Shown here piece by piece: positions 34,155 through 42,100 of a stretch of DNA of 64,000 nt; the stretch's first letter is position 1; each line of letters starts with the position of its first letter. This stretch comes from Actinomycetospora endophytica (GTDB lineage Bacteria; Actinomycetota; Actinomycetes; Mycobacteriales; Pseudonocardiaceae). The stretch lies in assembly GCF_021026375.1 (NCBI RefSeq), contig NZ_JAJNDB010000001.1:2046001-2110000 (forward strand), read 5' to 3'. The notes beneath the pieces were generated by a model. That model saw nothing but the letters and a program-made list of their open reading frames with translations. It was not told where the DNA came from and searched no databases. A program made the position numbers and the translations under genes.

Positions 34155-35264
34155 ATGCTGACCCTCGAGCGACCGCGCGCGGCGTCGACCGTCGAGAAGT
34201 TCCGCAGCCCGAAGCCGCCCCGGACCCGGCTGCGTCGGGTGCTCGTCGGAATCCTGGTCGCGCTGGTGACCCTGGCGTCCGCGCTGGGCGTGCCGGCCCT
34301 CATGGGCGCCTTCCCCTCGGTGTACACGCCGCCGCTGCCCGACGGGGCCGCGTTCGCGGTCGGGGGCCGGGTCATCACCACCGCCGAGTACGACAAGCGG
34401 CTCAAGACGATCCAGGCGCTCTACGGGGCCCAGGCCCCGACCGACCCGGCCGGGGCGGACCGGTTCCGGCGCGACGCCGCGAAGGCCATGGCGGTCGCGG
34501 ACGTCATGGAGAACGCCGAGGCCGACCGCAACATCGTCATCCCCGACACCAAGGTCCGCCAGCAGCTGACCGACATGATCAGCGCGCAGTACGGGCCCGG
34601 CCCCGACGGCTACCAGAAGTTCACCGCCGGGCTGGCCCAGGCCGGGTCCTCCGAGCCCGAGGTGCTCGACGAGCTCCGCCAGCAGTACGCCTCCGCCGAG
34701 CTGATCAAGCAGGTGACCGATCCCGTCCAGGTCCAGGACAGCGAGCTGCCCGCGGAGTTCCCGAAGTACGCCGCGCGGCTCGGCTCCCCGGAGCAGCGCA
34801 AGCTCAGCAACATCGTCGTGCCGACCCAGGACCAGGCGAACGACATCCTGAACCAGGTGCGCGGCGGCGCCCCGTTCGCCGACCTCGCCCGCAGCCAGAG
34901 CCTGGACGGCGCCACCAAGGCGGCCGGCGGCGACCTCGGCGACCCGATCACCGCCGACAAGCTCCAGACGTCCTACGCCCAGGCGGCCTTCGCGGCCCCG
35001 AAGGGCCAGCCGTTCGGTCCGGTGCAGACCTCGCAGGGCTGGAACGTCGGCCTGGTCACCGACGTCATCCCGGGCAAGCCCGCCGACTTCGCCCAGTCGC
35101 AGCTCCAGCTCAAGCAGGCCGTGCTGAACGACCGGAAGATCGCGGCCTGGAGCTCGTGGCTGCAGAGCACGCTGCGCAGCGCCGGCATCCGCTACGCCGA
35201 CCCGTACCGGCCCGCCGACCCCGACGGCGCCCCCGCCGGCCTCGGCGGGACGCCCGGCCAGTGA
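34155..35264 (+). CDS. Membrane-anchored SurA/PrsA-like peptidyl-prolyl isomerase
   Basis: 369 residues. A basic leader and one helix (LVGILVALVTLASALGVPAL) anchor it with the bulk outside. Residues 60-210 form a SurA_N-like helical chaperone region, and residues 215-310 a parvulin/PpiC rotamase domain (IVVPTQDQANDILNQVRGG, GGDLGDPI, GPVQTSQGWNVGLV). It probably folds the exported parts of the MCE or MMPL proteins, because it starts directly after the MMPL stop and overlaps the next gene by four bases (GTGA). Confidence 0.8.
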   Translation: MLTLERPRAASTVEKFRSPKPPRTRLRRVLVGILVALVTLASALGVPALMGAFPSVYTPPLPDGAAFAVGGRVITTAEYDKRLKTIQALYGAQAPTDPAGADRFRRDAAKAMAVADVMENAEADRNIVIPDTKVRQQLTDMISAQYGPGPDGYQKFTAGLAQAGSSEPEVLDELRQQYASAELIKQVTDPVQVQDSELPAEFPKYAARLGSPEQRKLSNIVVPTQDQANDILNQVRGGAPFADLARSQSLDGATKAAGGDLGDPITADKLQTSYAQAAFAAPKGQPFGPVQTSQGWNVGLVTDVIPGKPADFAQSQLQLKQAVLNDRKIAAWSSWLQSTLRSAGIRYADPYRPADPDGAPAGLGGTPGQ

Positions 35265-35473
35265 CGATCAGCGTCCTCTGGTTCCTGGTCCCGATCGTCC
35301 TGCTCGTGGTCGTCGGGGTCTGGGGCTGGCGCAACGCGGACGCCCTGGCGGCGGCGATGCCGCTCGACGAGCGCACCAAGCAGAAGCGTCGGCGCGTCTA
35401 CCTGCGCGGCTCGGTCGCGTGCCTGGTCGTCGCCGTCCTGTTCGTCGTGCTGATCGTCGTGTCCTTCCTCTGA
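35261..35473 (+). CDS. Small two-helix membrane protein of the mce operon
   Basis: 70 residues. Helix one is LWFLVPIVLLVVVGVWGW, helix two LRGSVACLVVAVLFVVLIVV. A polar, basic loop with LDERTKQKRRR lies between them. I do not recognise a family. GTG 35261 overlaps the stop of the isomerase gene, so it is probably co-translated and could be an accessory subunit. Confidence 0.65.
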   Translation: MTISVLWFLVPIVLLVVVGVWGWRNADALAAAMPLDERTKQKRRRVYLRGSVACLVVAVLFVVLIVVSFL

Positions 35474-35510
35474 AGACGCCCCGTACCGAGACACCCGACC
35501 TGGAGGACCC

Positions 35511-36056
35511 ATGACCGTGACCGTGCGGGGAGACGTCGTCAGGCGAGCCGCGGCGCTGCCCGTCCTCCTCGTCGCCGTGGCCGCCCTGACGGCCTGCGGC
35601 GCCCAGGTGGACGAAGGTCCGAAGGCGGAGCTCTCCGGCTCCGACACCACGCTGCAGGTCCGGCCGAGCCTCTACGGCGCCGCGCTGGCCGACGGCGCGG
35701 GCCACATCCTCTACCAGTTCAGCGCCGACCGGCCGGGCTCGGCCACCTGCGCCGACGCCTGCGCGACCGTCTGGCGCCCGTACATCGCCACCGGCGAGCC
35801 CGGGGCGAAGGACGGGAACACGAACTCGCTCGACGACGACCAGATCGCCACGGTCACCCGCGCCGACGGCCGGCAGCAGGTCACCTACGCCGGCCACCCG
35901 CTGTACTACTACGCGAACGACGCCGCCCCGGGTGACCCGGACCGCGTCGACGACATCCGTGGCGCCGGCCTGGTGCAGTACGGGGGGACCTGGGCGGCGG
36001 TGAGCGCGGCGGGGGCGCCCGTCGTCCCGAACGGGCCCCTCGTCCCGCCGACCTGA
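35511..36056 (+). CDS. Lipoprotein with secreted-repeat (Lipoprotein_15-like) domain
   Basis: 181 residues with a signal peptide ending in lipobox LTAC (Cys29). The mature part has GAGHILYQFSADRPGSATC with CADACATVWRPY, and later YAGHPLYYYANDAAPGD. This is the duplicated pattern of secreted-repeat proteins (PF03640-like), whose function is unknown. It is 37 bases after the small membrane gene, probably the last gene of the mce operon. A hairpin between converging genes follows. Confidence 0.8.
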   Translation: MTVTVRGDVVRRAAALPVLLVAVAALTACGAQVDEGPKAELSGSDTTLQVRPSLYGAALADGAGHILYQFSADRPGSATCADACATVWRPYIATGEPGAKDGNTNSLDDDQIATVTRADGRQQVTYAGHPLYYYANDAAPGDPDRVDDIRGAGLVQYGGTWAAVSAAGAPVVPNGPLVPPT

Positions 36057-36069
36057 TCCGGCTCCCGCG

Positions 36070-36095
36070 CGCCGGGCACCCGTCGGTGCCCGGCG
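36070..36095. terminator. Hairpin between convergent genes
   Basis: CGCCGGGCACC and its exact complement flank a CGTC loop. It sits between the end of the lipoprotein gene (+) and the end of the ABC-like gene (-) and has no T-run. It probably terminates both directions. Confidence 0.6.
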
Positions 36096-36104
36096 GCGAC
36101 GGGC

Positions 36105-37067
36105 TCAGAGCACGTGCGCGAGCGCCAGGGTCATGATCACCAGGGTGACGACGACGACGCCGATGATCGCCGCCCGGACCATGGCCGGGTCGATCGTGAG
36201 GCGCAGCTTCACGCCACCCCGGGACGTCTCGTCGTCGGCCTCGATGTCCTCCATCCGGGGCGGCCCGAGGAAGTCCGAGATCTGGAACCGGTGGTCGAAC
36301 TGCTCGTTGGTCTCGATCCCGTTCAGGAGCTCCGCCGCGCTGCCGGTCGTGATGATCCGCCCGTTGCACAGGATCGCCAGGTGATCGCCCAGTTCACGGG
36401 CCAGCCCGATCTTGTGCGTGGTGATCAGGAGCGTGCCGTGGGTGCGCTCGCGCCAGTTCGCCAGCGCCGCGAGGATGCGGTGCGAGTGTGCGGCGTCCAG
36501 GCAGACGTCGATGTCGTCGAGGATGAGCGCAGGAGCGTCGGTCACCAGCGCCCGCGCCAGGCCGAGCCGACGCCGGGCGTGGGCCGGCATCGCCTCCGGG
36601 CGCTGCTCGGCGACGTCGCCGAGCGCCAGCTCCTCCAGCCGGGCCATCGCCCGGCGCCGACGTTCCGCCTCGCCGACCCGGTGGTGCTTGAGGGAGTACT
36701 CGAGGTTCTCGAAGGCGGTCATCGACGCGAACAACGACGAGTCGAACAGCGACGACCCGCCGAGCAGGACACCCATCCCGTTGCGGATCTCCCGGAGGCC
36801 GGCCGGATCGGCCTCCCAGACATCCCGGCCTCCGATCTCGACGGTGCCCCGGTCGGGCTCGAGCAGGCCGACGAGGTGGCGGACCAGGGTGGTCTTCCCG
36901 GCGCCGGAGGGCCCCATCAGGACCGTGATCTCACCGGCGGGCACGTCGAGCATCAGCCGGTGCAGCACGGGGGAGTCGTCGAGGACGGTCGTGATGCCCA
37001 TCAGGCGCATCCCCGGCGCGTCCACCTGGTCGTCGACCGGGCTCATCCGGTCGCTCTCGCCGCGCAT
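36105..37067 (-). CDS. Degenerate ABC ATPase with C-terminal membrane anchor (paralogue 1)
   Basis: 320 residues. The Mkl/MlaF-like ATPase fold is clear, with intact Walker A GPSGAGKT. Other motifs are changed: the Q-loop Gln is replaced (VLLGGSSLF instead of CWQDGALF), the LSGG signature reads MPAHARR, and the catalytic Glu after Walker B is Asp (LILDDID). The switch His (LITTHK) remains. Residues 295-315 form a membrane helix, unusual for an ABC ATPase. It shares this plan with 39223-40200. It may be a regulator or structural partner of the mce transporter. ATG 37067 has AGGAGAC upstream. Confidence 0.75.
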   Translation of the reverse strand: MRGESDRMSPVDDQVDAPGMRLMGITTVLDDSPVLHRLMLDVPAGEITVLMGPSGAGKTTLVRHLVGLLEPDRGTVEIGGRDVWEADPAGLREIRNGMGVLLGGSSLFDSSLFASMTAFENLEYSLKHHRVGEAERRRRAMARLEELALGDVAEQRPEAMPAHARRRLGLARALVTDAPALILDDIDVCLDAAHSHRILAALANWRERTHGTLLITTHKIGLARELGDHLAILCNGRIITTGSAAELLNGIETNEQFDHRFQISDFLGPPRMEDIEADDETSRGGVKLRLTIDPAMVRAAIIGVVVVTLVIMTLALAHVL

Positions 37068-37232
37068 CGTGTCTCCTGACCTCGCCGATCAGTCGCCGCG
37101 GCTCCACCGGCACGCGCGAAGGGGACACCCTAGGAGGTGGTCGGTTCCGCGGGGGGAATCGCCGGAAACCATGCCCCGACGAGAGAGGCGGGTGCCTCGC
37201 GCGGGGGACGCGGGCGCCGCGGGGCGGTCTCC

Positions 37233-37238
37233 TATCAT
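37233..37238 (+). promoter_or_regulatory. Candidate -10 box (TATCAT) of a leaderless mRNA
   Basis: TATCAT is followed by GAGTCG and ATG 37245, with no Shine-Dalgarno sequence. It lies in the 177-base gap between divergent genes, and the spacing fits a leaderless transcript. Confidence 0.45.
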
Positions 37239-37244
37239 GAGTCG

Positions 37245-37748
37245 ATGATTCCGCCCAAGGTGACGCGCCCCATGGCCGCTGTCGCCCAGGACTGGAAGCA
37301 CGGCCGCTACCCGTGGCAGCTCGTGGTCGCCGGTGTGTGCTGGGTCGTGGTGGCCGTCTCGCTGCTGATCTCGCGGGTCGGTGTGCCGGAGCCGACGGAC
37401 GCCGACGCCCAGCGCGACTCGCTCAACGGGGTCGTCCCGGTCGTGGGGACCAACGCCCAGGACAACTGGTTCGCGCCCCTCCTGCCCTGGCTCGGCGTCG
37501 TGGTCCTGCTCATCGCCGTGGCGCTGCTGCTCGGCCAGGGCTGGGCACGGATCGTGCTCGCCGCATGCGGGCTCGTCGGCGTGGTCGGCCTGGCGATGGC
37601 CGCCCAGTGGCAGGTGTTCCCCGCGTTCGTCGGTTTCCTCGTCGGCGCGGTGTTCGGGGTCCTGCTCCCGACCCACCGCTACCTCCAGCGCCCCCACGGG
37701 GACGACTCCGCGGCCGAGTCCGCGACCGAGAGGACCGTGATCTCCTGA
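37245..37748 (+). CDS. Multi-pass membrane protein of unknown function
   Basis: 167 residues with four hydrophobic helices: LVVAGVCWVVVAVSLLI, WLGVVVLLIAVALLL, IVLAACGLVGVVGLAM and FPAFVGFLVGAVFGVLL. I do not recognise a family. The start ATG 37245 is chosen for the TATCAT box six bases before it. It overlaps the next gene by one base (TGATG). It is flanked by the two degenerate ABC proteins, so a role in the same membrane complex is possible. Confidence 0.6.
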   Translation: MIPPKVTRPMAAVAQDWKHGRYPWQLVVAGVCWVVVAVSLLISRVGVPEPTDADAQRDSLNGVVPVVGTNAQDNWFAPLLPWLGVVVLLIAVALLLGQGWARIVLAACGLVGVVGLAMAAQWQVFPAFVGFLVGAVFGVLLPTHRYLQRPHGDDSAAESATERTVIS

Positions 37749-38227
37749 TGGCGTCCAAGCCCGCCTCGAAGGCCCCGGGGAAGCCCCCGAAGGGCGCGAC
37801 GACGCCGCCGAAGTCGCCGGCCACGCCGTCGTCGGCCCGGAGCACGTCGACGACGGGCAGCGCGTCGACCCAGGTCGACGTCGGCGCGGTCGCCCGGGCC
37901 GTCAGCACCGGATTCATGATCCTGGTCTTCGGCGGGCTCATCCAGCCGATCGTCAGCACCTACGTACCGGTCATCGGCATGTTCTGGCTGATCATCGTGG
38001 CCGTGACGGCGTTCGCGTCCGCCGGCGCCCGGGTGGGCCTCGCCTGCCCCAACCCGCCGTTGCACGGTGCCGGCGCGGCCGTCATCAGCTACCTGCTCGT
38101 GGTGCCGCTGATGTTCCTGCAGGGCACCTTCAACCCGCTGTACACCGTCTTCTCCTTCGCGGCGGCCGCCGTCGTGGGTGCGGCGGCCGGGCACATCGCC
38201 GGCCGCTCGAAGACCACCGGGAACTGA
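37748..38227 (+). CDS. Membrane protein with basic Ser/Thr/Pro-rich N-terminus
   Basis: 159 residues. Residues 1-45 are Lys/Ser/Thr/Pro-rich and probably disordered, residues 50-150 hold three or four helices (FMILVFGGLIQPIV, IGMFWLIIVAVTAFA, AVISYLLVVPLMFL). The function is unknown. It is coupled to the upstream gene by TGATG. Confidence 0.6.
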   Translation: MASKPASKAPGKPPKGATTPPKSPATPSSARSTSTTGSASTQVDVGAVARAVSTGFMILVFGGLIQPIVSTYVPVIGMFWLIIVAVTAFASAGARVGLACPNPPLHGAGAAVISYLLVVPLMFLQGTFNPLYTVFSFAAAAVVGAAAGHIAGRSKTTGN

Positions 38228-38343
38228 GGTCCGGGTCGTCCGGTTCCGGACGACGACGGACGGCCGCCGGTCGGCCCGCGGAGAGCGGGCGATAGCATGC
38301 CGGGGCCCGGAACGCGAGTCCACCACAGGAGGACCTTCGTCTC

Positions 38344-38979
38344 ATGCTCATCGGTGCACTCCTGGTCCTGGCCGCGGCGCTGCTCATCAGCGCCTTCCTC
38401 ACCGGCACGACGATGTTGGCCGGTGCGGCGCTCCTGGTCAGCCTCATCGCCGCAGTGCTCTACCTGATGCTGCTGCGTCAGGCTCCGGACGACGCCGACG
38501 CGAGGGCGGAGCACGGCGAGGCCGAGCTCGCCGCCGACGGGACGGAGACGACGGAGGCCGCGGAGAGCGCTCCGAGGACGACGACGGACCCCGAGCCCGT
38601 CGAGGCTGCGGAGGCCTCGGAGACCTCGGAGCCGGCGACGGTGGCCGCGGAGACCTCGGAGCCCGAGCCCGCGAAGGCCTCGGAGCCCGAGCTGGTGACG
38701 GCCGAAGCGGCGGAGGTCGACCCCCCGAAGGCCGAGACCCCGCACCCGGCGCCCGAGCCCACGACGGCCGCCCCGGCCCCCGCGGCGGCCGCGCCCCGCG
38801 GGATCGACGGCACGACGGTCGTGCACGTCGTCCCGGGCCGGATGCGTTATCACGTGGACGGCTGCCAGGTGCTCGACGGCCAGGAGGCCGAGGCCCTGAC
38901 CGTGGACGACGCCCGCGACGAGGGCTTCACCGCCTGCAGCCGGTGCGCGACGCCGGTGCGCTCGCCCGCGACTGCCTGA
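38344..38979 (+). CDS. Membrane protein with acidic repeat linker and CxxC zinc-like tail
   Basis: 211 residues. Two helices at the N-terminus (LLVLAAALLISAF, LAGAALLVSLIAAVLYLML) are followed by about 100 residues of Glu/Ala/Pro/Ser repeats (SETSEPATVAAETSEPEP). The C-terminal 45-residue module with HVDGCQVL and FTACSRCATP supplies a His and three Cys in the spacing of a small zinc site. The start ATG 38344 has AGGAGGAC upstream. A TAGCAT box at 38293-38298 is a candidate -10. The tail may sense or bind metal, but this is not shown. Confidence 0.6.
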   Translation: MLIGALLVLAAALLISAFLTGTTMLAGAALLVSLIAAVLYLMLLRQAPDDADARAEHGEAELAADGTETTEAAESAPRTTTDPEPVEAAEASETSEPATVAAETSEPEPAKASEPELVTAEAAEVDPPKAETPHPAPEPTTAAPAPAAAAPRGIDGTTVVHVVPGRMRYHVDGCQVLDGQEAEALTVDDARDEGFTACSRCATPVRSPATA

Positions 38980-39019
38980 CGGCCTACCGAGGGCGGGCTG
39001 ACGGTCGGCTGTAAGTCGT

Positions 39020-39109
39020 CTTGTCGCGGCGAGATGCTGTCGGTCGCTGCCTTGTCGTTGTGATTCCCAGCGACAAGGCAGCCGGGCTGCCGCGGGAGCC
39101 CGCGACAAG
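39020..39109. repeat. Nested palindrome with repeated CTTGTCG core
   Basis: The outer arms CTTGTCGCGG/CCGCGACAAG (39020-39029, 39100-39109) enclose inner arms GCTGCCTTGTCG/CGACAAGGCAGC (39046-39057, 39071-39082). The core CTTGTCG appears twice in each orientation. It lies in the gap between 38979 and 39223, where I see no gene. Confidence 0.7.
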
Positions 39110-39222
39110 GCGGATCGGGCGACCACGTCGCCGCGATCCGGGCCGGATTCCCGGTCCACGTTGACCCGTCTGAGAAGCTGGCCCGCCGCAGTCGGGGTAG
39201 TGCTGCCCCCCGAAGGAGCCGC

Positions 39223-40200
39223 GTGCAGATGGCGAGGACGAATCGGCCGACCGGAGCCGCGCTGCTGACCACCGCCCCGGCGATCGAGATCGACGACGTC
39301 AGCAAGTCGTTCGAGGGCGACCGGGTGCTCGACGGTGTCTCGTTGACCGTCGCTCCCGGCCGGACGCTCGTGATCATGGGTCCGTCGGGCGTCGGGAAGA
39401 CCACCCTGACCCGGATCCTGCTGGGGCTCGAGACCCCCGACGACGGCTCCGGTGACGTCACGGTCGGCGGGCACGTCGTCCACGATCTCCCTCCCGCGCA
39501 GCTCCGCGATCTCCGTCGCGGCATCGGGGTGCTGCTCGGCGGCACGTCGATCTACGACAGTTCGGTGTTCGGATCGATCTCCGCGTGGGCGAACGTGCGC
39601 TACCCGCTCGAGTCCCGCGGCTACGACGAGGCGGTCATCGAGGACCGTGCCTGGCGGCGGATGGTCGAGTTCGACCTCGCCGACGTCGCCCACCAGCTCC
39701 CCGGCACGCTCTCGTCGGGCACCCGGCGACGGCTCGCGCTCGCGAAGTCGTTCGTCGACGACCCGCACCTGCTCGTCCTGGACGATCCCGGGGCGGCGAT
39801 GGACGTCACGAACCGCCGGACGATCGTCGAGTCGATCCGCCGCGCCCGGGCGGACGTGGACGCGACGATGATCCTCACCTGCCACGACATCGAGATGGCG
39901 AGAGCGCTCGGCGACGACGTCGCGGTGATCCTCGCCGGACGGGTGGTGGCCTTCGGGCCCACGGCCGAGATCCTGGAGGGTGTCGTCGACGCCGACACCT
40001 GGGACGAGCGCTTCGCCTTCCGGGAGTCCTTCGCGCAGACGGACGACCGGAGCCGGAGCACCCTCGACCGGGTGGAGACCGCCCGGCGGGAGACGTCCTC
40101 CTGGCAGTGGGCGACCTACCTCCTCCTCGCGCTCATGGGCCTGGCGACGCTGATCGCCCTGCTCTCGGGAGTGATCGACAACGTGTTCACCTTCCTCTGA
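39223..40200 (+). CDS. Degenerate ABC ATPase with C-terminal membrane anchor (paralogue 2)
   Basis: 325 residues. Walker A GPSGVGKT is intact. The Q-loop glutamine is lost (VLLGGTSIY), the signature is LSSGTRRR, and Walker B is LLVLDDPG with Asp in place of the catalytic Glu. The switch His (LTCHD) is kept. A C-terminal helix (YLLLALMGLATLIALLSG) anchors it. The domain order and most substitutions match paralogue 1 at 36105-37067. GTG 39223 and ATG 39229 both lie near AAGGAG, and either could be used. Confidence 0.75.
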   Translation: MQMARTNRPTGAALLTTAPAIEIDDVSKSFEGDRVLDGVSLTVAPGRTLVIMGPSGVGKTTLTRILLGLETPDDGSGDVTVGGHVVHDLPPAQLRDLRRGIGVLLGGTSIYDSSVFGSISAWANVRYPLESRGYDEAVIEDRAWRRMVEFDLADVAHQLPGTLSSGTRRRLALAKSFVDDPHLLVLDDPGAAMDVTNRRTIVESIRRARADVDATMILTCHDIEMARALGDDVAVILAGRVVAFGPTAEILEGVVDADTWDERFAFRESFAQTDDRSRSTLDRVETARRETSSWQWATYLLLALMGLATLIALLSGVIDNVFTFL

Positions 40201-40320
40201 GACGTCCCCCGGTCGTGTGAACGGCGGGACCTAGTAGGTATCACGGCGTAACAGCCGCTGCTCCGTTCCGATGCACCTGGCGAAGGGCCGGAGCACCGAT
40301 CCGGCCTCCTCGTCGGGGGG

Positions 40321-41259
40321 ATGATCGTCATGGGCCGCTGTCGCTGCGGGGCCGCGCTGGTACCGGACCTGCACTTCTGCGTGGCCTGCGGGGCCCGGGC
40401 CCAGGTGCCGGCGACGGCGGGTGCGCCCGCCGCCGGGGTCCCGACGTCGGGTGCCGCCACCGTCGGCGCCCCCATGTCTGCCGGCCCGATGTCCGGCGGC
40501 CCGGCGTTCGGCCCCGGTGGACCGGCCGGTCGCGCGCCGTACCCCGGTCCCCGCCCGACCCTCCCGCCGTCGTACGCCTACTCCGGCCCCGTGCCGTCGC
40601 CGATGGTGGCCGTCGCCCCGGGCGCTCCCGCCCGCTCGACGGTGCCGTGGATCGTCGCCGGGGTCTCGATCGTCGTGGCGGTCGTGCTCGTCGCGGTCGG
40701 GGTCCTCGTCGCGCGGCCCGCGGTGATCTTCGGCGCCGCGGCGCCGACGCCCGTCGTGACGCCGACCGTGACCGTCGGGGTCCCGGTCCCGGCCCCCGCG
40801 GTCTCGTCGTCCGACACCGGTTCCTTGTCGGGCGGTTCGAGCTCGACCGGCGCGAGCACCACGTCGTCGTCCGGTACCTCCTCGGCCTCCGCCACGCTCG
40901 CGGCCCAGGTCGCGTCGGACCGCTCGACCGTCGAGGGCCTGGTCGGACAGTGGGTGCCGCAGCTGTCGTCGAAGCGCGACGGGACGGTCGCCGACGGCAT
41001 CACCTACGACGACGACTCCATCCTGACCCACTTCTCGTCCCTGCAGGCCCGTGACCCGTCCGCCGTCCTCCTGTACTCGGGCGACTGGCCGGTCTTCAAC
41101 GGCCCCGACTACTGGGTCGTCGTGCACGCGCAGGGCTTCTCGACGGCGGCCGCGGCGAACGCCTGGTGCGACGCGCAGGGCTACTCGACCGACGACTGCC
41201 TCGCCAAGAAGCTCTCCCACACCGGCGGCACGTCCGGGACCACGGTGCCGCGCCACTGA
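40321..41259 (+). CDS. Zinc-ribbon single-pass membrane protein
   Basis: 312 residues. The N-terminal CRCGAALVPDLHFCVACG is a four-cysteine zinc ribbon. A Pro/Gly/Ala-rich region leads to one membrane helix (IVAGVSIVVAVVLVAVGVLV). A Ser/Thr-rich stalk follows, and the outer 100-residue domain has VEGLVGQWVPQLSSK, WPVFNGPDYWVVVHAQGFST and two cysteines, resembling sporulation-related (SPOR-like) repeats. The role is unknown. It may link a cytoplasmic signal with the cell wall. It is followed by a strong hairpin. Confidence 0.65.
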   Translation: MIVMGRCRCGAALVPDLHFCVACGARAQVPATAGAPAAGVPTSGAATVGAPMSAGPMSGGPAFGPGGPAGRAPYPGPRPTLPPSYAYSGPVPSPMVAVAPGAPARSTVPWIVAGVSIVVAVVLVAVGVLVARPAVIFGAAAPTPVVTPTVTVGVPVPAPAVSSSDTGSLSGGSSSTGASTTSSSGTSSASATLAAQVASDRSTVEGLVGQWVPQLSSKRDGTVADGITYDDDSILTHFSSLQARDPSAVLLYSGDWPVFNGPDYWVVVHAQGFSTAAAANAWCDAQGYSTDDCLAKKLSHTGGTSGTTVPRH

Positions 41260-41267
41260 CCCCCGAC

Positions 41268-41312
41268 ACGACGATGCCGGCCCTCCCGCTGGGGGAGGAC
41301 CGGCATCGTCGT
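41268..41312. terminator. Hairpin terminator between convergent genes
   Basis: Bases 41268-41287 pair with 41293-41312, with one mismatch, around a five-base loop; the stem core is GATGCCGG/CCGGCATC. It lies between converging genes 41259 and 41327 and so probably ends both. Confidence 0.7.
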
Positions 41313-41326
41313 CGGTGCGGTACTGC

Positions 41327-42100
41327 TCAGAGCTTCATGTTCATGCCGCTGAGCCAGGAGCGGCTGTCGTGGCTCGAGGCCTTGTCGGCGGCCTTGGAGA
41401 GGTCGTTCTTGGCGGCGTCGGCCTTCTTGGAGTCGGCCTTGCTCGAGTCGGCCTTCTGCGAGGTCGACTTCTTGGCGTCCGAGGCCTTCGAGGTGGCCTT
41501 GGAGCCGGCCTGCGAGAAGAGGCTCTTGGCGTCGCCGGCCTTCGGGGTGGACGCCTGCGGGGTCGACGGCGTGGCGGCCGGAGCGGCGGTGGCCGAGGAG
41601 CCCATCAGCGTGCCGAGCAGGCCGGGCGAGGGCGCGGCCGGCGCGGCGGCGGCCGGCTGGGCGTAGGCGGGCTGCGCGGCGGCGGGCTGCGCGTAGGCCG
41701 GCTGGGCCGCGGCGGGCTGGGCGTACGCGGGCTGGGCCGCGGCGGGCTGGGCGTAGGCGGGCTGCGCGGCGGCGGGCTGCGCGTAGGCCGGCTGGGCCGC
41801 GGCGGGCTGGGCGTAGGCGGGCTGCGCGGCGGCGGGCTGCGCGGCGGCCGGCTGGGCGTACGCGGGCTGAGCCGCAGCCGGCTGCGCGGCGGCGGGCTGC
41901 GCGGCCGCCGGCTGAGCAGCGGCCGGCTGAGCGGCGGCCGGCTGGGCGGCAGCGGGCTGCGCGGCGGCGGGAGCCGGAGCCGCGGCAGGAGCCGGAGCGG
42001 CGGCCGGAGCCGGGGCGGCGAACGCGGTGGCTGCCGGCGACGCGGCGGCCGCGGCGAGCACGCCGATCGTCAGGGCACGGGAGCGTGCAGACAGGGACAC
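41327..42100 (-). CDS. Secreted Ala/Pro/Gln pentapeptide-repeat protein
   Basis: 257 residues. A signal peptide (SRALTIGVLAAAAASPAATAFA) is followed by about 21 copies of AAAQP or AYAQP. Next come a short ordered segment (GLLGTLMGSS) and a Lys/Ser/Ala/Asp-rich C-terminal region that could bind acidic wall polymers or form a helix. The tandem array is encoded by 15-base units and is likely to vary in length between strains. GTG 42100 is chosen for the GGAGG seven bases upstream; an earlier ATG would spoil the signal peptide. I do not know its function; a wall-associated or adhesive role is a guess. Confidence 0.65.
   Translation of the reverse strand: MSLSARSRALTIGVLAAAAASPAATAFAAPAPAAAPAPAAAPAPAAAQPAAAQPAAAQPAAAQPAAAQPAAAQPAAAQPAYAQPAAAQPAAAQPAYAQPAAAQPAYAQPAAAQPAYAQPAAAQPAYAQPAAAQPAYAQPAAAQPAYAQPAAAAPAAPSPGLLGTLMGSSATAAPAATPSTPQASTPKAGDAKSLFSQAGSKATSKASDAKKSTSQKADSSKADSKKADAAKNDLSKAADKASSHDSRSWLSGMNMKL
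41654..41970. repeat. 15-base tandem repeats within the secreted repeat gene
   Basis: About 21 units like GGCTGCGCGGCGGCG and GGCTGGGCGTAGGCG alternate, encoding AAAQP and AYAQP. The units are in frame and there are no unique spacers. The near-identity of adjacent units suggests recent expansion. Confidence 0.8.

Noticed and set aside
20741-36056. The mce operon as a recently acquired virulence island
   Set aside because: Base composition and codon use match the surroundings, no mobility genes or tRNA flank it, and mce operons are common in soil actinomycetes.
41654-41970. Regularly spaced repeats that could suggest a CRISPR array
   Set aside because: The units are 15 bases long, directly adjacent, in frame with a signal-peptide gene and without spacers or cas genes.
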